Positions 18,267-26,531 of a stretch of DNA of 64,000 nucleotides are shown piece by piece. The notes under the pieces are model-generated. The model was not told the origin of the DNA. It saw nothing but the letters and a program-made list of their open reading frames with translations, and did no database searches. Origin of the DNA: Anaerostipes caccae L1-92. Lineage in GTDB: Bacteria > Bacillota > Clostridia > Lachnospirales > Lachnospiraceae. The first letter of the stretch is position 1; each line of letters opens with the position of its first letter. The stretch lies in assembly GCF_014467075.1 (NCBI RefSeq), contig NZ_AP023027.1, forward strand, positions 1,863,501-1,927,500. The letters are read 5' to 3'. Position numbers and translations under genes: made by a program.

Positions 18267-19040
18267 TCAGTTCTTTTTGTTTCCGGACACAATGATATGG
18301 CAGGCGGGTATGTATTTGTCATAGATATCACCAGTCAATTTTGAATCCGTTATGATGTGGTCTGCACAGTCTAAAGCCACAATCTGAAAAGCCGATTTCC
18401 GACCAAACTTCTGATGCTCACATAAAAAGAATGTTTCATCTGACGCATCAATCGTTGCAACCTTGCTGCCCAGTTCAAATTCTGTGATAGTGGAAAATCC
18501 CATTTGAAGGTCCACTCCATTGGCTCCCAGAAAGCATTTCTGAAAGTGCATGGAACGAATCTGCTCCACGGTCATTGTCCCTTCAATGGCTTCTGCATAT
18601 TTATAGTAAATCCCGCCTAAAAGGATCAGCTGGCAGTCATCGCTGCTGCTGAGGCTCCTGGCAATATTGAGAGAATTGGTAGCGACAGTGATATTCTTGC
18701 TTGTCAGGAAAGGCGGCATCAGATCCGTGATGGAACTGCTGTGCAGAAAGACGAAGTCATCATCCCTGATATAGGAAGCCGCTTTCTTAGCGATCTCCAT
18801 TTTTTCATGATAATTATGGAACCTGCGCTTTGTGTGATCCAGGATCTCATCATTCTTATTGACCTGCACCAGCGCTCCGCCGTGAGTCCGTATAATAAGA
18901 CCCAGCTGATTCATATTGTTTAATTCCCTTCGAATGGTAGAAGCAGAGACATTAAATTTTTGGGCCAGATCCTCCACGGAAACTTCCTTCTCTTCATCCA
19001 GCAGATTCAGTATCTTTAGCTGTCTTTCTTTCTGTTTCAT
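18267..19040 (-). CDS. DeoR/GlpR-family regulator, operon-internal copy
   Basis: The 257-residue protein has an N-terminal DeoR helix-turn-helix (VSVEDLAQKFNVSASTIRRE) and a C-terminal sugar-phosphate sensor domain with ANGVD and DSSK-like (TDSKLT) motifs. It is a close paralogue of the divergent regulator at 22915-23703; most residues are identical. Located inside the catabolic operon, it likely represses it until a phosphorylated sugar intermediate binds. The two copies could form mixed oligomers or respond to different intermediates. Confidence 0.9.
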   Translation of the reverse strand: MKQKERQLKILNLLDEEKEVSVEDLAQKFNVSASTIRRELNNMNQLGLIIRTHGGALVQVNKNDEILDHTKRRFHNYHEKMEIAKKAASYIRDDDFVFLHSSSITDLMPPFLTSKNITVATNSLNIARSLSSSDDCQLILLGGIYYKYAEAIEGTMTVEQIRSMHFQKCFLGANGVDLQMGFSTITEFELGSKVATIDASDETFFLCEHQKFGRKSAFQIVALDCADHIITDSKLTGDIYDKYIPACHIIVSGNKKN

Positions 19041-19084
19041 GTTTTCACCTCGCTGCGTACAAAAAGCCTGTAGTCTGTATTACT

Positions 19085-20131
19085 CTAGAATTTTACAACA
19101 ACCCTGAACTTATCTCCCTTTACCGCCGATTCAAAGGCCTGTTTGATGTCCTCTGCTTCATAGATCTCACTTACAAAAGGACGTAGGTCCAGTACTCCTG
19201 AGGAAACCATCTGGGCTGCCCGCATAAAGTCACGGCTGTTGGAATTGGCAGTTCCCAGGATCTGAATGGATTTTCCGTGAACCCAGTTGGGATCAAACGG
19301 TACGGGTTCTGCCGGGTGGATGGAACTGTATAACACAATCTTTCCTGTATTTCCGACACACTGGAATGCATCCTCCACAACAGAAGGAATCGGTGTGGTG
19401 TCAAAAATCACCTGTGCTTTTCTTCCATTGGTGATGTCACTGACACGTTCTGCCAGATTTTCCTTTGCCGGATTGATCACAAATTTTGCTCCCAGCTCTA
19501 AAGCCAAAGCAGTTCGCTCTTCGTTTACATCAGATACGATGACTGCCGCCCCTTGTTTGGCACAGATTGCTGTGTGAAGAAGCCCCATAATGCCGCACCC
19601 AATGACCAGAACAGTATCACCCAGCTGAACATCCGCTGTCTCCACACTGTGGACAACACAGGAAACCGGTTCGATCACCGCTGCCTGTTCGGGCTCCACA
19701 TTGTCATACTTGAACAGACATTCCGGAGCCGCAAGCATATATTTGCTCAAACCGCCCATTCCATGGTACGGCATTCCTTCCAAATGCGCACTGTGGTTAA
19801 AATGTTCACAGCTCTGCTCATTTCCGGTCTTACAGTAATAACAGTTGCGGCAGGGAAGCGTAGCTCCTATGACAACCTTGTCTCCGATGTTCCATTCCGC
19901 CGGGTCCACATCTTCTCCAAGTTCTACGATATGTCCTGCGATTTCATGTCCTCCGATGAATGGGAACTCTACCTTATTCACTCCGGTATAAACCCTCTGT
20001 TCCCACGTACAGATGGCCGATGCGTCTATTTTTACAAGTATTTTATTGCCTGCCGCCCCGGGCTTGTCACAGGTTTCCAGTTCAATCTTCTTTACATCCC
20101 TGAACACCGCTGTTTTCATTGTCTCAGACAT
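19085..20131 (-). CDS. Zinc-dependent medium-chain alcohol dehydrogenase
   Basis: The protein has the MDR alcohol dehydrogenase layout: catalytic zinc ligands in the Cys of SAICTWEQ and in GGHEIAGH, structural zinc cysteines in CRNCYYCKTGNEQSC, and a Rossmann motif (VIGCGIMGL) for NAD(P). It would oxidise a polyol (phosphate) to a ketose or reduce the reverse. Two ATGs lie close together; I prefer 20131, where AGGAGG is 9 bases upstream, over 20137. It follows the PTS IID gene directly, so its substrate is probably the imported phosphorylated sugar or alditol. Confidence 0.88.
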   Translation of the reverse strand: MSETMKTAVFRDVKKIELETCDKPGAAGNKILVKIDASAICTWEQRVYTGVNKVEFPFIGGHEIAGHIVELGEDVDPAEWNIGDKVVIGATLPCRNCYYCKTGNEQSCEHFNHSAHLEGMPYHGMGGLSKYMLAAPECLFKYDNVEPEQAAVIEPVSCVVHSVETADVQLGDTVLVIGCGIMGLLHTAICAKQGAAVIVSDVNEERTALALELGAKFVINPAKENLAERVSDITNGRKAQVIFDTTPIPSVVEDAFQCVGNTGKIVLYSSIHPAEPVPFDPNWVHGKSIQILGTANSNSRDFMRAAQMVSSGVLDLRPFVSEIYEAEDIKQAFESAVKGDKFRVVVKF

Positions 20132-20145
20132 TTTCATTTTCCTCC

Positions 20146-20973
20146 TTATCCCAGGATTCCTGTCAATCCTAAAACTGCTCCTAAAACTGCAAGGATCAGC
20201 ATAACGGTTGTCGATTTCATCTTTCTGTCTTTCAGTAAATAAAGGGTCAGCAGTGTAATTCCCAGAGGGAGCATTCCCTTCAGAAGTTTATCCAGCACAT
20301 CTGCCTGCAGCGCCAGACTGGTTGCGCCGACCTTGATTTTCATTGTAGATGCCGCACTTACATAGTTGGCTGTGAGGGAACCGAGCACCGTTGCACCCAT
20401 GATGGACGCTGCCGAGATCAGCTGCTTCATCTTTCCGCCGCTTAAAATCGCCTCCACTCCGGTCTTACCAGTTTTATAACCCCTCATATACATAAAGTAC
20501 GCGATGGGAAGCATTACGGCAGCCATCAGGGCCGAGAAAGCCACAGCACCCATGACATTTCCCCCGGATGCAATACTGATTCCCACAGCCAGCAAAATCG
20601 GTGTCAGCGTTCCCTGCCACAGGGTATCTCCGATTCCGGCCATTGGCCCCATCAGACCGGTCTTTACACTGTTGATGGCATCATCTGTAATCTCCGCCCC
20701 GTTCGCCCGTTCTTCTTCCATGGCGATGACCATTCCGTTGACAATACCGCCAAAATGAGGTTCTGTGTTGTAAAATGCCATATGCCGTTCCATAAACTTC
20801 TTCTGCTCTTCTTTGTTATCCGGATATAACTTTTCCGGAAGATGAGACATGGACTGTAAAACACCGCTGGCCTGAAGCCGCTCATAGTTGTAGTTGGAAT
20901 GTGAAAAAAACGTCCATTTCCAAAATGCCTTTACCACATCTTTTTTGCTCAATGCTGCTCTTTTCTCTGCCAT
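20146..20973 (-). CDS. PTS mannose/fructose/sorbose family IID
   Basis: A 275-residue membrane protein with the IID pattern: an N-terminal AFWKWTFFSHSNYNYERLQASG segment in part, the conserved GLMGPMAGIGDTLWQGT region, and C-terminal hydrophobic helices ending in ILG. With IIC it forms the translocation complex of a mannose-class PTS permease. The gene lies 14 bases after IIC and 14 bases before the dehydrogenase. Confidence 0.93.
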   Translation of the reverse strand: MAEKRAALSKKDVVKAFWKWTFFSHSNYNYERLQASGVLQSMSHLPEKLYPDNKEEQKKFMERHMAFYNTEPHFGGIVNGMVIAMEEERANGAEITDDAINSVKTGLMGPMAGIGDTLWQGTLTPILLAVGISIASGGNVMGAVAFSALMAAVMLPIAYFMYMRGYKTGKTGVEAILSGGKMKQLISAASIMGATVLGSLTANYVSAASTMKIKVGATSLALQADVLDKLLKGMLPLGITLLTLYLLKDRKMKSTTVMLILAVLGAVLGLTGILG

Positions 20974-20987
20974 TGTTCCTTCCCTCC

Positions 20988-21806
20988 TTATTCAAAATCA
21001 TCGTCAAAGTCATCATCCGGACCGGCTCCGCCCGCCATAGCCGGCACTGCCGCATCGTCTATTTTAGCAATGATGGATGTATAGATATAAGCTACGATTC
21101 CTGCAATAATGGCAATCGGCATGGTCTCAAGATTCAGATATACAGCAACGATGAATCCGAGGATGTACCACAATAAAATGCCCGGTTTGCTGATAGCGCG
21201 CAGATTCATGGCAATACCGATTGCCGGGAGGAGTCCTCCGATCACCTCCAGTGCCTGCAGCGGCCTTCCCTCCAATGCATGGATAATATCTGTGACAGCA
21301 CCGGATCCAAAATAACAGCCCAATGCTACCGGAATACAGCCAAGGAAGAAAGCAAAGATTTGAGGCGGCACTATATGTAGAAATTTCGCTTTTTTCATGT
21401 TTCCTTCTGCCGCTGCCCGGTCGATGGCATGGACAAAAAACACATCTACCGTCATATGAATCACCCAAATGATGGTTCCCAGCAGTCCGATCGGCACTGC
21501 TATGGCAATGGCCGCTGTAGGTTTGACTCCTCCTGCGATGGCCAGCGCAGTTCCCAGCGTTCCTGCAAGACCCGGGTCCGTAGGTGGTGCCCCGCCTGCT
21601 GAAATGTAAGCGATGAACGGCAGCTGGATCGCTGCACCGATAATAGCTCCCTGTACGGGATCTCCCATAATACATCCTACCAGCACACCCGCTACCAATG
21701 GTTTCTGAATAATGGTGCTTCCCAGGGCCGTGAGCCATGGGGTACCTGTGATTCCCAGATAATAGACAACACCGATTAAGATTGCCTGCCATAATGAAAT
21801 ATTCAT
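20988..21806 (-). CDS. PTS mannose/fructose/sorbose family IIC
   Basis: A polytopic membrane protein (272 residues) typical of mannose-class IIC, with QAILIGVVYYLG, TPWLTALG and repeated hydrophobic helices. Its acidic C-tail is rich in Asp. The frame opens upstream at 21830, but AAAGGTGG lies just before the ATG at 21806 (MNISLWQ), so that start is preferred. It transports and, with IID, phosphorylates the sugar during uptake. Confidence 0.93.
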   Translation of the reverse strand: MNISLWQAILIGVVYYLGITGTPWLTALGSTIIQKPLVAGVLVGCIMGDPVQGAIIGAAIQLPFIAYISAGGAPPTDPGLAGTLGTALAIAGGVKPTAAIAIAVPIGLLGTIIWVIHMTVDVFFVHAIDRAAAEGNMKKAKFLHIVPPQIFAFFLGCIPVALGCYFGSGAVTDIIHALEGRPLQALEVIGGLLPAIGIAMNLRAISKPGILLWYILGFIVAVYLNLETMPIAIIAGIVAYIYTSIIAKIDDAAVPAMAGGAGPDDDFDDDFE

Positions 21807-21833
21807 AGTTTTTCCACCTTTCCCACACATTTT

Positions 21834-22310
21834 TTAAAGTAATTTTGATACATCAACTTTTGCGTCCTCTGCAATGATTTGGATTTCTGTCTTACAGCCA
21901 GACTGAATGATCTTTTTCAGAATCTCTTTCTCCTCCTCTGTCGCAGAAATGTTTTTGTAGAACTTTTCCCGTCCAGGAGCTGCCCCCATTCCTCCGATGT
22001 TTAAATGTTCAAATTCCACCCCCTCTTCAATCAATGAAAGCACCGTATCCGGATACTTTACCAGAATAATGACCTTATCTCCCTGTTTAAATCCCCTTTT
22101 CAGCCTGGCCGCCGCTTTCTCAACCGTAAACAGTCCAAGTCCCACATTGGAAGGAACTGCGTTTTTTAATACAGTCTTCATGAACGTATCATTGGCAGTT
22201 CCGTTATCGATCACCATAATTTTATTTGCTCCTGTATAGTTCAGCCATGAAGTCATTACCTGTCCGTGAATCAGCCGGTCATCAATCCTTGTCAATACGA
22301 TTTCTTTCAT
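21834..22310 (-). CDS. PTS mannose/fructose/sorbose family IIB
   Basis: A 158-residue cytoplasmic IIB. The phosphorylated histidine is H15 in RIDDRLIHGQV. The remainder (NVGLGLFTVEKAA, NIGGMGAAPGR) matches the family. It accepts phosphate from IIA and passes it to the sugar at the IIC/IID membrane complex. It starts 12 bases after the IIA gene. Confidence 0.95.
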   Translation of the reverse strand: MKEIVLTRIDDRLIHGQVMTSWLNYTGANKIMVIDNGTANDTFMKTVLKNAVPSNVGLGLFTVEKAAARLKRGFKQGDKVIILVKYPDTVLSLIEEGVEFEHLNIGGMGAAPGREKFYKNISATEEEKEILKKIIQSGCKTEIQIIAEDAKVDVSKLL

Positions 22311-22322
22311 TGTGCCTCCCTC

Positions 22323-22760
22323 CTAAATCTCATTATCCATTTCCGCTGCTTCTGCCATGAGCTCCTCGAATCTTTTATGCAGCAGAACAGGATCTTTTTT
22401 ACCCTCTTCTTCACAAATATCACACAGTTCCTGCAGGTCTGTCCCTTCCCTCATCATGACTGCCTGAACGAGCATCCCCATGTTGACGCCGGCAATGGCA
22501 CGTATGTCATGTTCCATAGAGAAACATTTCATCACTGTGTTTGCAGGACTTCCTCCCAGTATATCCACAAATACCAGCACGCCGTCTCCGTCATCCAATT
22601 CCCGAATGAGCATTTTTATCCTATCCTCAAATTCCCCAATACCGTCCCCGTGACACAGCCCTATCGTCTCGGCTTTTTCCTGTTTTCCTGCGATCAGTTC
22701 CACAGCGTTTAACAGCCCTTCCGCAAACTTTCCATGAGTTGCCACTAAAATTCCAACCAT
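22323..22760 (-). CDS. PTS mannose/fructose family IIA, first gene of operon
   Basis: A 145-residue IIA. H9 in LVATHGKFAEGLL is the HPr-phosphorylated histidine, and FVDILGGSPANT is the family's conserved loop. A longer frame reaches 22835, but AAGGAGG lies 4-5 bases before the ATG at 22760, which also matches the usual IIA start, so that start is used. As first gene it sits directly behind a strong promoter. Confidence 0.95.
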   Translation of the reverse strand: MVGILVATHGKFAEGLLNAVELIAGKQEKAETIGLCHGDGIGEFEDRIKMLIRELDDGDGVLVFVDILGGSPANTVMKCFSMEHDIRAIAGVNMGMLVQAVMMREGTDLQELCDICEEEGKKDPVLLHKRFEELMAEAAEMDNEI

Positions 22761-22784
22761 TCTTCTTCCTCCTTCTATATCTAA

Positions 22785-22813
22785 ATTATAGAAGGTCTGT
22801 TCTCTGCGTTCAA
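22785..22813 (-). promoter_or_regulatory. Promoter of the PTS/enolase operon
   Basis: On the minus strand TTGAAC (22813-22808) and TATAAT (22790-22785) are spaced by 17 bases. An upstream stretch TGAGCAAATCAATTGAA is a near mirror of TGAGCATTTTTGATTTGAA on the plus strand, next to the divergent regulator promoter, and may be a DeoR operator pair. Confidence 0.75.
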
Positions 22814-22865
22814 TTGATTTGCTCACTATTTTCAACTATTTTATTCCCATTTGAGCATTTTTGAT

Positions 22866-22894
22866 TTGAAACTGTGCACTTTAAGTGATATGAT
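22866..22894 (+). promoter_or_regulatory. Promoter of the divergent deoR-type gene
   Basis: TTGAAA (22866-22871) and TATGAT (22889-22894) have a 17-base spacer and precede the AAAGGAGG ribosome-binding site of the regulator gene. The back-to-back arrangement with the PTS promoter suggests joint control. Confidence 0.7.
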
Positions 22895-22914
22895 CTTTAA
22901 AAGGAGGTATATAT

Positions 22915-23703
22915 ATGAATCACAAAGAAAGACAACTGCAGATCTTAAATCTGCTGAATGAAGAAAAAGAAGTGTCAGTAGAAGACCTGGCCAAAAAGTT
23001 CAATGTCTCCGCATCCACAATACGAAGAGAATTAAACAGCATGAACAAACTGGGACTGATTATCCGGACCCATGGCGGCGCACTGGTACAGGTCAATAAA
23101 AATGATGAGATCCTGGATCACACAAAGAGAAAATTTCATAATTACCATGAAAAAATGGAGATTGCAAAAAAAGCCGCTTCTTACATAAAAGACAATGAAT
23201 TTGTTTTTCTGCACAGCAGTTCGATTACAGACCTGATGCCGCCGTTTTTAACCGCTAAAAATATAACGGTTGCCACTAACTCGCTGAATATTGCAAAAAG
23301 CCTGACAGAAGCCGATGACTGTCAGCTGCTCTTAATCGGAGGACTTTATTATAAATATGCGGAAGCCATTGAAGGAACAATGACCGTAGAACAGATCCAT
23401 TCCATGCACTTCCAAAAAGCTTTTTTAGGAGCCAATGGCGTAGACCTTGAGATGGGCTTCTCAACTATAACAGAATTTGAACTGGGCAGTAAAATTGCGA
23501 CTGTAAATGCGTCTGATGAGACCTTTTTTCTGTGTGAACATCAGAAATTCGGCCGGAAATCAGCCTTCCAGATTGTCGGGCTGGAAGAAGTAAATCATAT
23601 TATAACAGACTCAAAACTGCCGGATGAAACCTGCAAAAAGTATTCCGCCGCCTGCCACATCATCCTGTCAGGAAGCAAAAAGCAAAAAAAGACACCATGT
23701 TAA
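22915..23703 (+). CDS. DeoR/GlpR-family regulator, divergent copy
   Basis: A 262-residue DeoR protein nearly identical in sequence pattern to the operon-internal copy at 18267-19040 (same ERQLQILNLLNEEKEVSVEDL start and RTHGGALVQVNKNDEILDH block). It has an N-terminal helix-turn-helix and a C-terminal phosphosugar-sensing domain. It is transcribed away from the PTS operon through a shared 150-bp control region and ends at a terminator hairpin overlapping its stop. It probably represses both promoters; the duplication suggests a recent event or an imported module with its own regulator. Confidence 0.9.
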   Translation: MNHKERQLQILNLLNEEKEVSVEDLAKKFNVSASTIRRELNSMNKLGLIIRTHGGALVQVNKNDEILDHTKRKFHNYHEKMEIAKKAASYIKDNEFVFLHSSSITDLMPPFLTAKNITVATNSLNIAKSLTEADDCQLLLIGGLYYKYAEAIEGTMTVEQIHSMHFQKAFLGANGVDLEMGFSTITEFELGSKIATVNASDETFFLCEHQKFGRKSAFQIVGLEEVNHIITDSKLPDETCKKYSAACHIILSGSKKQKKTPC

Positions 23704-23715
23704 GGTGTCTTTTTT
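23684..23715 (+). terminator. Terminator overlapping the end of the deoR-type gene
   Basis: AAAAAAAGACACC (23684-23696) pairs with GGTGTCTTTTTT (23704-23715). The stop codon sits in the loop, and a T run completes the hairpin. Confidence 0.75.
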
Positions 23716-23859
23716 GGTGAATCATATTTATGAGAAAATTGTGAGTTATTCACCACTATTTCCGTTGCGCTTTGAAATGCGTTCCTCCAATAGTGCTAAA
23801 AAACTATCGTTGGACGGTTCCATTTGTTTGGTGGATACTTATCCAGCAGATATTACGTC

Positions 23860-24057
23860 CATTTTGACCAATTTTGAGGCCTTGCATTCGAAGAGATGTT
23901 AGTTTTTCTTCTTTCAGAAAAGGCTCGGAGGTGGTGTGCAAAGCACAGTGAGGCCGCCCCCGCGCCAGCGAGTTCCGAACGGGCCACCGCAGAGACTTTA
24001 CTGAAAGTTAGAAAATCTTACATCTCTGAGACAGCAAGCCGGAAAACTGGTCAAAAT
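23860..24057. repeat. 198-bp unit with 57-58-bp imperfect terminal inverted repeats (MITE-like)
   Basis: The left arm (23860-23917, CATTTTGACCAATTTTGAGG...CTTTCAG) is an imperfect reverse complement of the right arm (24001-24057, CTGAAAGTTAGAAAATC...CAAAATG), matching along its whole length. The centre (about 23920-24000) is GC-rich (GAGGCCGCCCCCGCGCCAG, then CGAACGGGCCACC), unlike the flanks. It encodes no convincing protein. It sits between the deoR terminator and the transporter gene. It looks like a small non-autonomous element or a large structured RNA/hairpin repeat. Confidence 0.6.
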
Positions 24058-24065
24058 GTCATAGT

Positions 24066-25379
24066 TTATTTCATGCCCCGGTCATGCCGGTATTTTAAAG
24101 CAATGGCACAGGCCACACTGATCAAAGCGACAATGGTGGAATAGATCCCTACATAAATGGTATCTCCTTTTCCATAGTCGATCAGCAGTGTACAGATGGT
24201 CGGCACAAGACCGGCTACCAGGAAACTCGGCACGTGATAAACAAAGGAAATGCCGGAGTATCTCACTTCTGTTTCAAAATAAGAAGACCAGAGTCCGCTG
24301 ATGACTGCCCAGATTAAATTGTAGGCAATGCTCCATCCGAGAACAACTCCCATGATGGTAACAAACAGATTTCCGCCGCTCAGCTCAATGACTTTTAATG
24401 TCGGAATACTGAGAAACGCCGATGCCAGCCCTCCGATGACAAAAGTTCTGGTCATACCGAACTTTTGTGCACACCATCCGCCGAACAGTGTAAATGGAAT
24501 CTTGAAAACACATGCAACGATAGTAATGATATAAGTCTGGATCAATGGCATACCGAGCCATCCGATGCAGTAAGATAAAATCCACACAATAAAGATATTA
24601 TAAAATGTTCCGTCTACCCAGCGGGTTCCGCATCCGAGAAGCAGCGTTTTCCAATATCCTTTTACCATAGGGATAAATCCTACCTTCTGCTTCTTCCCCT
24701 CGGCTTCCTGAGCCTCTAATTTTGCCTGGGCTTTCTTGAAGTCTTCCGTCTCCATCGTGATACCTTTTAAATAGACAACAATCAGTGTCAATATGATTGC
24801 TGACAAAAACGGGATTCTCCAGCCCCAGTTAAAAAAGATCTCTTCAGGCAGTACCAACGTCGGTACTGCAATTAAAATGGAGGATAATCCGAATCCTATC
24901 GGAAGGCCGATCTGCGGAATCGCTGCGTAGAAAGCCCGCTTATTCTCCGGCACATTTTCAAAAGCCATCAGGATACCGCCTCCCCATGTTCCTCCGCGTC
25001 CAAAGCACTGCAGCAGTCGCATAAGCTGAAGTACGACCACGACCCAAATGCCCGCCGTTGCTGCCGACGGCAAAATTCCGATAATAGATGTTGAGATGCC
25101 CATCATTAATAAAGAGGCATACATTGTAACTTTGCGTCCCTTCCGGTCACCAATGTGTCCAAAAAACACTGCTCCAAACGGCCCTGCTATGTATCCGATG
25201 GCAAAAGACATATAAGAAAGGATCAATGCGGTAGTGCCGTCCCCGGACTGTGAGAAAAATACTTTTGCAAACACAGTTCCTGCAGCAGTGCCGTATAGTA
25301 AAAAGCAATACCATTGAACGGCACTTTCAAACAGGGTAACTGCGGCAATTTTCCTAAGACTTAATTTTTGCTCTCCCAT
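24066..25379 (-). CDS. MFS transporter, metabolite:H+ symporter (MHS/ProP-like) type
   Basis: A 437-residue protein with about 12 hydrophobic helices and the MFS motif A (GHIGDRKGRK) between helices 2 and 3. The N-terminal half (FLLYGTAAG, FGRGGTWGGGILMAFE) matches the MHS family, which takes up organic acids, betaines or shikimate-like compounds with protons. It lies 24 bases after the metallophosphoesterase gene in the same operon, so it may import a phosphoester-related compound or its product. The substrate cannot be read from sequence. Confidence 0.85.
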   Translation of the reverse strand: MGEQKLSLRKIAAVTLFESAVQWYCFLLYGTAAGTVFAKVFFSQSGDGTTALILSYMSFAIGYIAGPFGAVFFGHIGDRKGRKVTMYASLLMMGISTSIIGILPSAATAGIWVVVVLQLMRLLQCFGRGGTWGGGILMAFENVPENKRAFYAAIPQIGLPIGFGLSSILIAVPTLVLPEEIFFNWGWRIPFLSAIILTLIVVYLKGITMETEDFKKAQAKLEAQEAEGKKQKVGFIPMVKGYWKTLLLGCGTRWVDGTFYNIFIVWILSYCIGWLGMPLIQTYIITIVACVFKIPFTLFGGWCAQKFGMTRTFVIGGLASAFLSIPTLKVIELSGGNLFVTIMGVVLGWSIAYNLIWAVISGLWSSYFETEVRYSGISFVYHVPSFLVAGLVPTICTLLIDYGKGDTIYVGIYSTIVALISVACAIALKYRHDRGMK

Positions 25380-25403
25380 AGTTTATTCTCCTTTTTCAGA
25401 CGA

Positions 25404-26279
25404 TTAATGGCCTTCTCCTTCATAATATTTAAATGGCCAGGGGCCGGAATAATCTGCGCCTGTGGGGATGATCATATAATGGGTATTTACCATGTCATTC
25501 TGCAGATCATGAATTAAATATCCGGGATTGCCAAGGAAGAAGCGGTCTCCTCCCCCTTTGAAATGATCAGCCAGTTCTTCCTGAGTGACATCCGGTCCGT
25601 CTTTTGTCCTGAAGTCTACTTCCATCTGCATGGCGATCGGCGGACAAGTCACACAGGACACTCCCTGCCATGAAGTAAAGATACCTGTGTGCATATGGCC
25701 GCAGCAAAGACGGACATTTTTATGTTTCTTTAAAATTGCGGCCAGCCGGTCAGCCTGTGCAAACCCCTCATCCATCGCTGCCAGCCCGGTAGTAAAAGGC
25801 GGGTGATGGGTAAATACCAAAGTAGGTTTGTTTGGATATTCAATAATTTTCTTCTCCAGCCATTCTGCGACCTCATCCGTCAGTCCGCCGTAATGGCAGT
25901 CCGGAATCATGGTATCAATGATAATCGCACGAATCAGCCCGTCATCTAAGGTGTAGCAAATATAAGGTTTAATATCGTCTTCCACCGGTGCATTTTCAGG
26001 GAACATACGGAGGAAAAAATCCCGTTTGTCATGATTGCCGGGAACTACAAAGTAAGGACGTGGAAGCTTATCTAATCCGTCCCTGATGATCTCATATCCT
26101 TCCTGTGTTCCTCCGTCGGCCAGATCTCCAGTCACAACAAAAAATTCAGGTAATTCATATGGTTTTAATTTTGAAAAGTACTCGATTGTTTGGTTTAATG
26201 CAGCGATCGTGTCCGCTTTCTGGAAAGACAGTTTCCCGTCCCCTCTCAAATGAAAATCAGAAATTTGTATAATTCTCAT
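25404..26279 (-). CDS. CpdA-like calcineurin metallophosphoesterase
   Basis: A 291-residue protein starting directly at the first metal motif (MRIIQISDFHL). It continues with GDLADGG, GNHDKR, THHPPF and GHMHTG, all ligands of the di-metal centre of class III cyclic-nucleotide phosphodiesterases and glycerophosphodiesterases. It is first gene of a two-gene operon with the MHS transporter, under a divergent LacI regulator. This suggests catabolism of an imported phosphodiester rather than housekeeping cAMP turnover, which is an inference. Confidence 0.85.
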   Translation of the reverse strand: MRIIQISDFHLRGDGKLSFQKADTIAALNQTIEYFSKLKPYELPEFFVVTGDLADGGTQEGYEIIRDGLDKLPRPYFVVPGNHDKRDFFLRMFPENAPVEDDIKPYICYTLDDGLIRAIIIDTMIPDCHYGGLTDEVAEWLEKKIIEYPNKPTLVFTHHPPFTTGLAAMDEGFAQADRLAAILKKHKNVRLCCGHMHTGIFTSWQGVSCVTCPPIAMQMEVDFRTKDGPDVTQEELADHFKGGGDRFFLGNPGYLIHDLQNDMVNTHYMIIPTGADYSGPWPFKYYEGEGH

Positions 26280-26304
26280 AATTCTTAAACCTCCTTAGGA
26301 ATCG

Positions 26305-26349
26305 TTGATTCACATGAATTGGTGTGTTATAATAAATTAAAATTTTAAT
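26305..26349 (+). promoter_or_regulatory. Promoter plus palindromic operator for the lacI-type gene
   Basis: TTGATT (26305-26310) and TATAAT (26328-26333) are spaced by 17 bases. Directly after the -10 lies the perfect 14-bp palindrome ATTAAAATTTTAAT (26336-26349). A repressor bound there would block initiation. The region 26280-26531 is otherwise extremely AT-rich. Confidence 0.6.
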
Positions 26350-26504
26350 AAAACATTCCGGAATTTTATTTAAATTTAACTTTTCTTTACTTAAATTTTA
26401 ATCCAGACCCGTTAAATTATCAAATTATTTAAATTATTTTCAATAAACTTTGGAATAATATACAGTTTCAATTAAAATATTTTGTATATATTATATAAAG
26501 CCCA

Positions 26505-26518
26505 ATTAAAATTTTAAT
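26505..26518. promoter_or_regulatory. Second copy of the 14-bp palindromic operator
   Basis: ATTAAAATTTTAAT recurs exactly here, 8 bases before the AAGGAGG region of the lacI-type gene. A one-base-shorter version (TTAAATTTTAAT) lies at 26391-26402. Repeated palindromes flanking a divergent promoter region fit LacI-family looping operators. Confidence 0.5.
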
Positions 26519-26531
26519 AAGGAGGACCGCC

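Noticed and set aside
19553..20242. 229-codon plus-strand ORF
   Set aside because: Antisense to the Zn-alcohol dehydrogenase and IID genes, both strongly supported.
21127..21828. 233-codon minus-strand ORF overlapping PTS IIC
   Set aside because: Alternative frame of IIC with Gly/Arg/Ser-rich low-complexity translation; IIC frame has the membrane helices and family motifs.
23624..24144. Two plus-strand ORFs (92 and 82 codons) near the inverted-repeat unit
   Set aside because: They run through the regulator end, its terminator and the 198-bp inverted repeat, without ribosome-binding sites; palindromic DNA explains the open frames.
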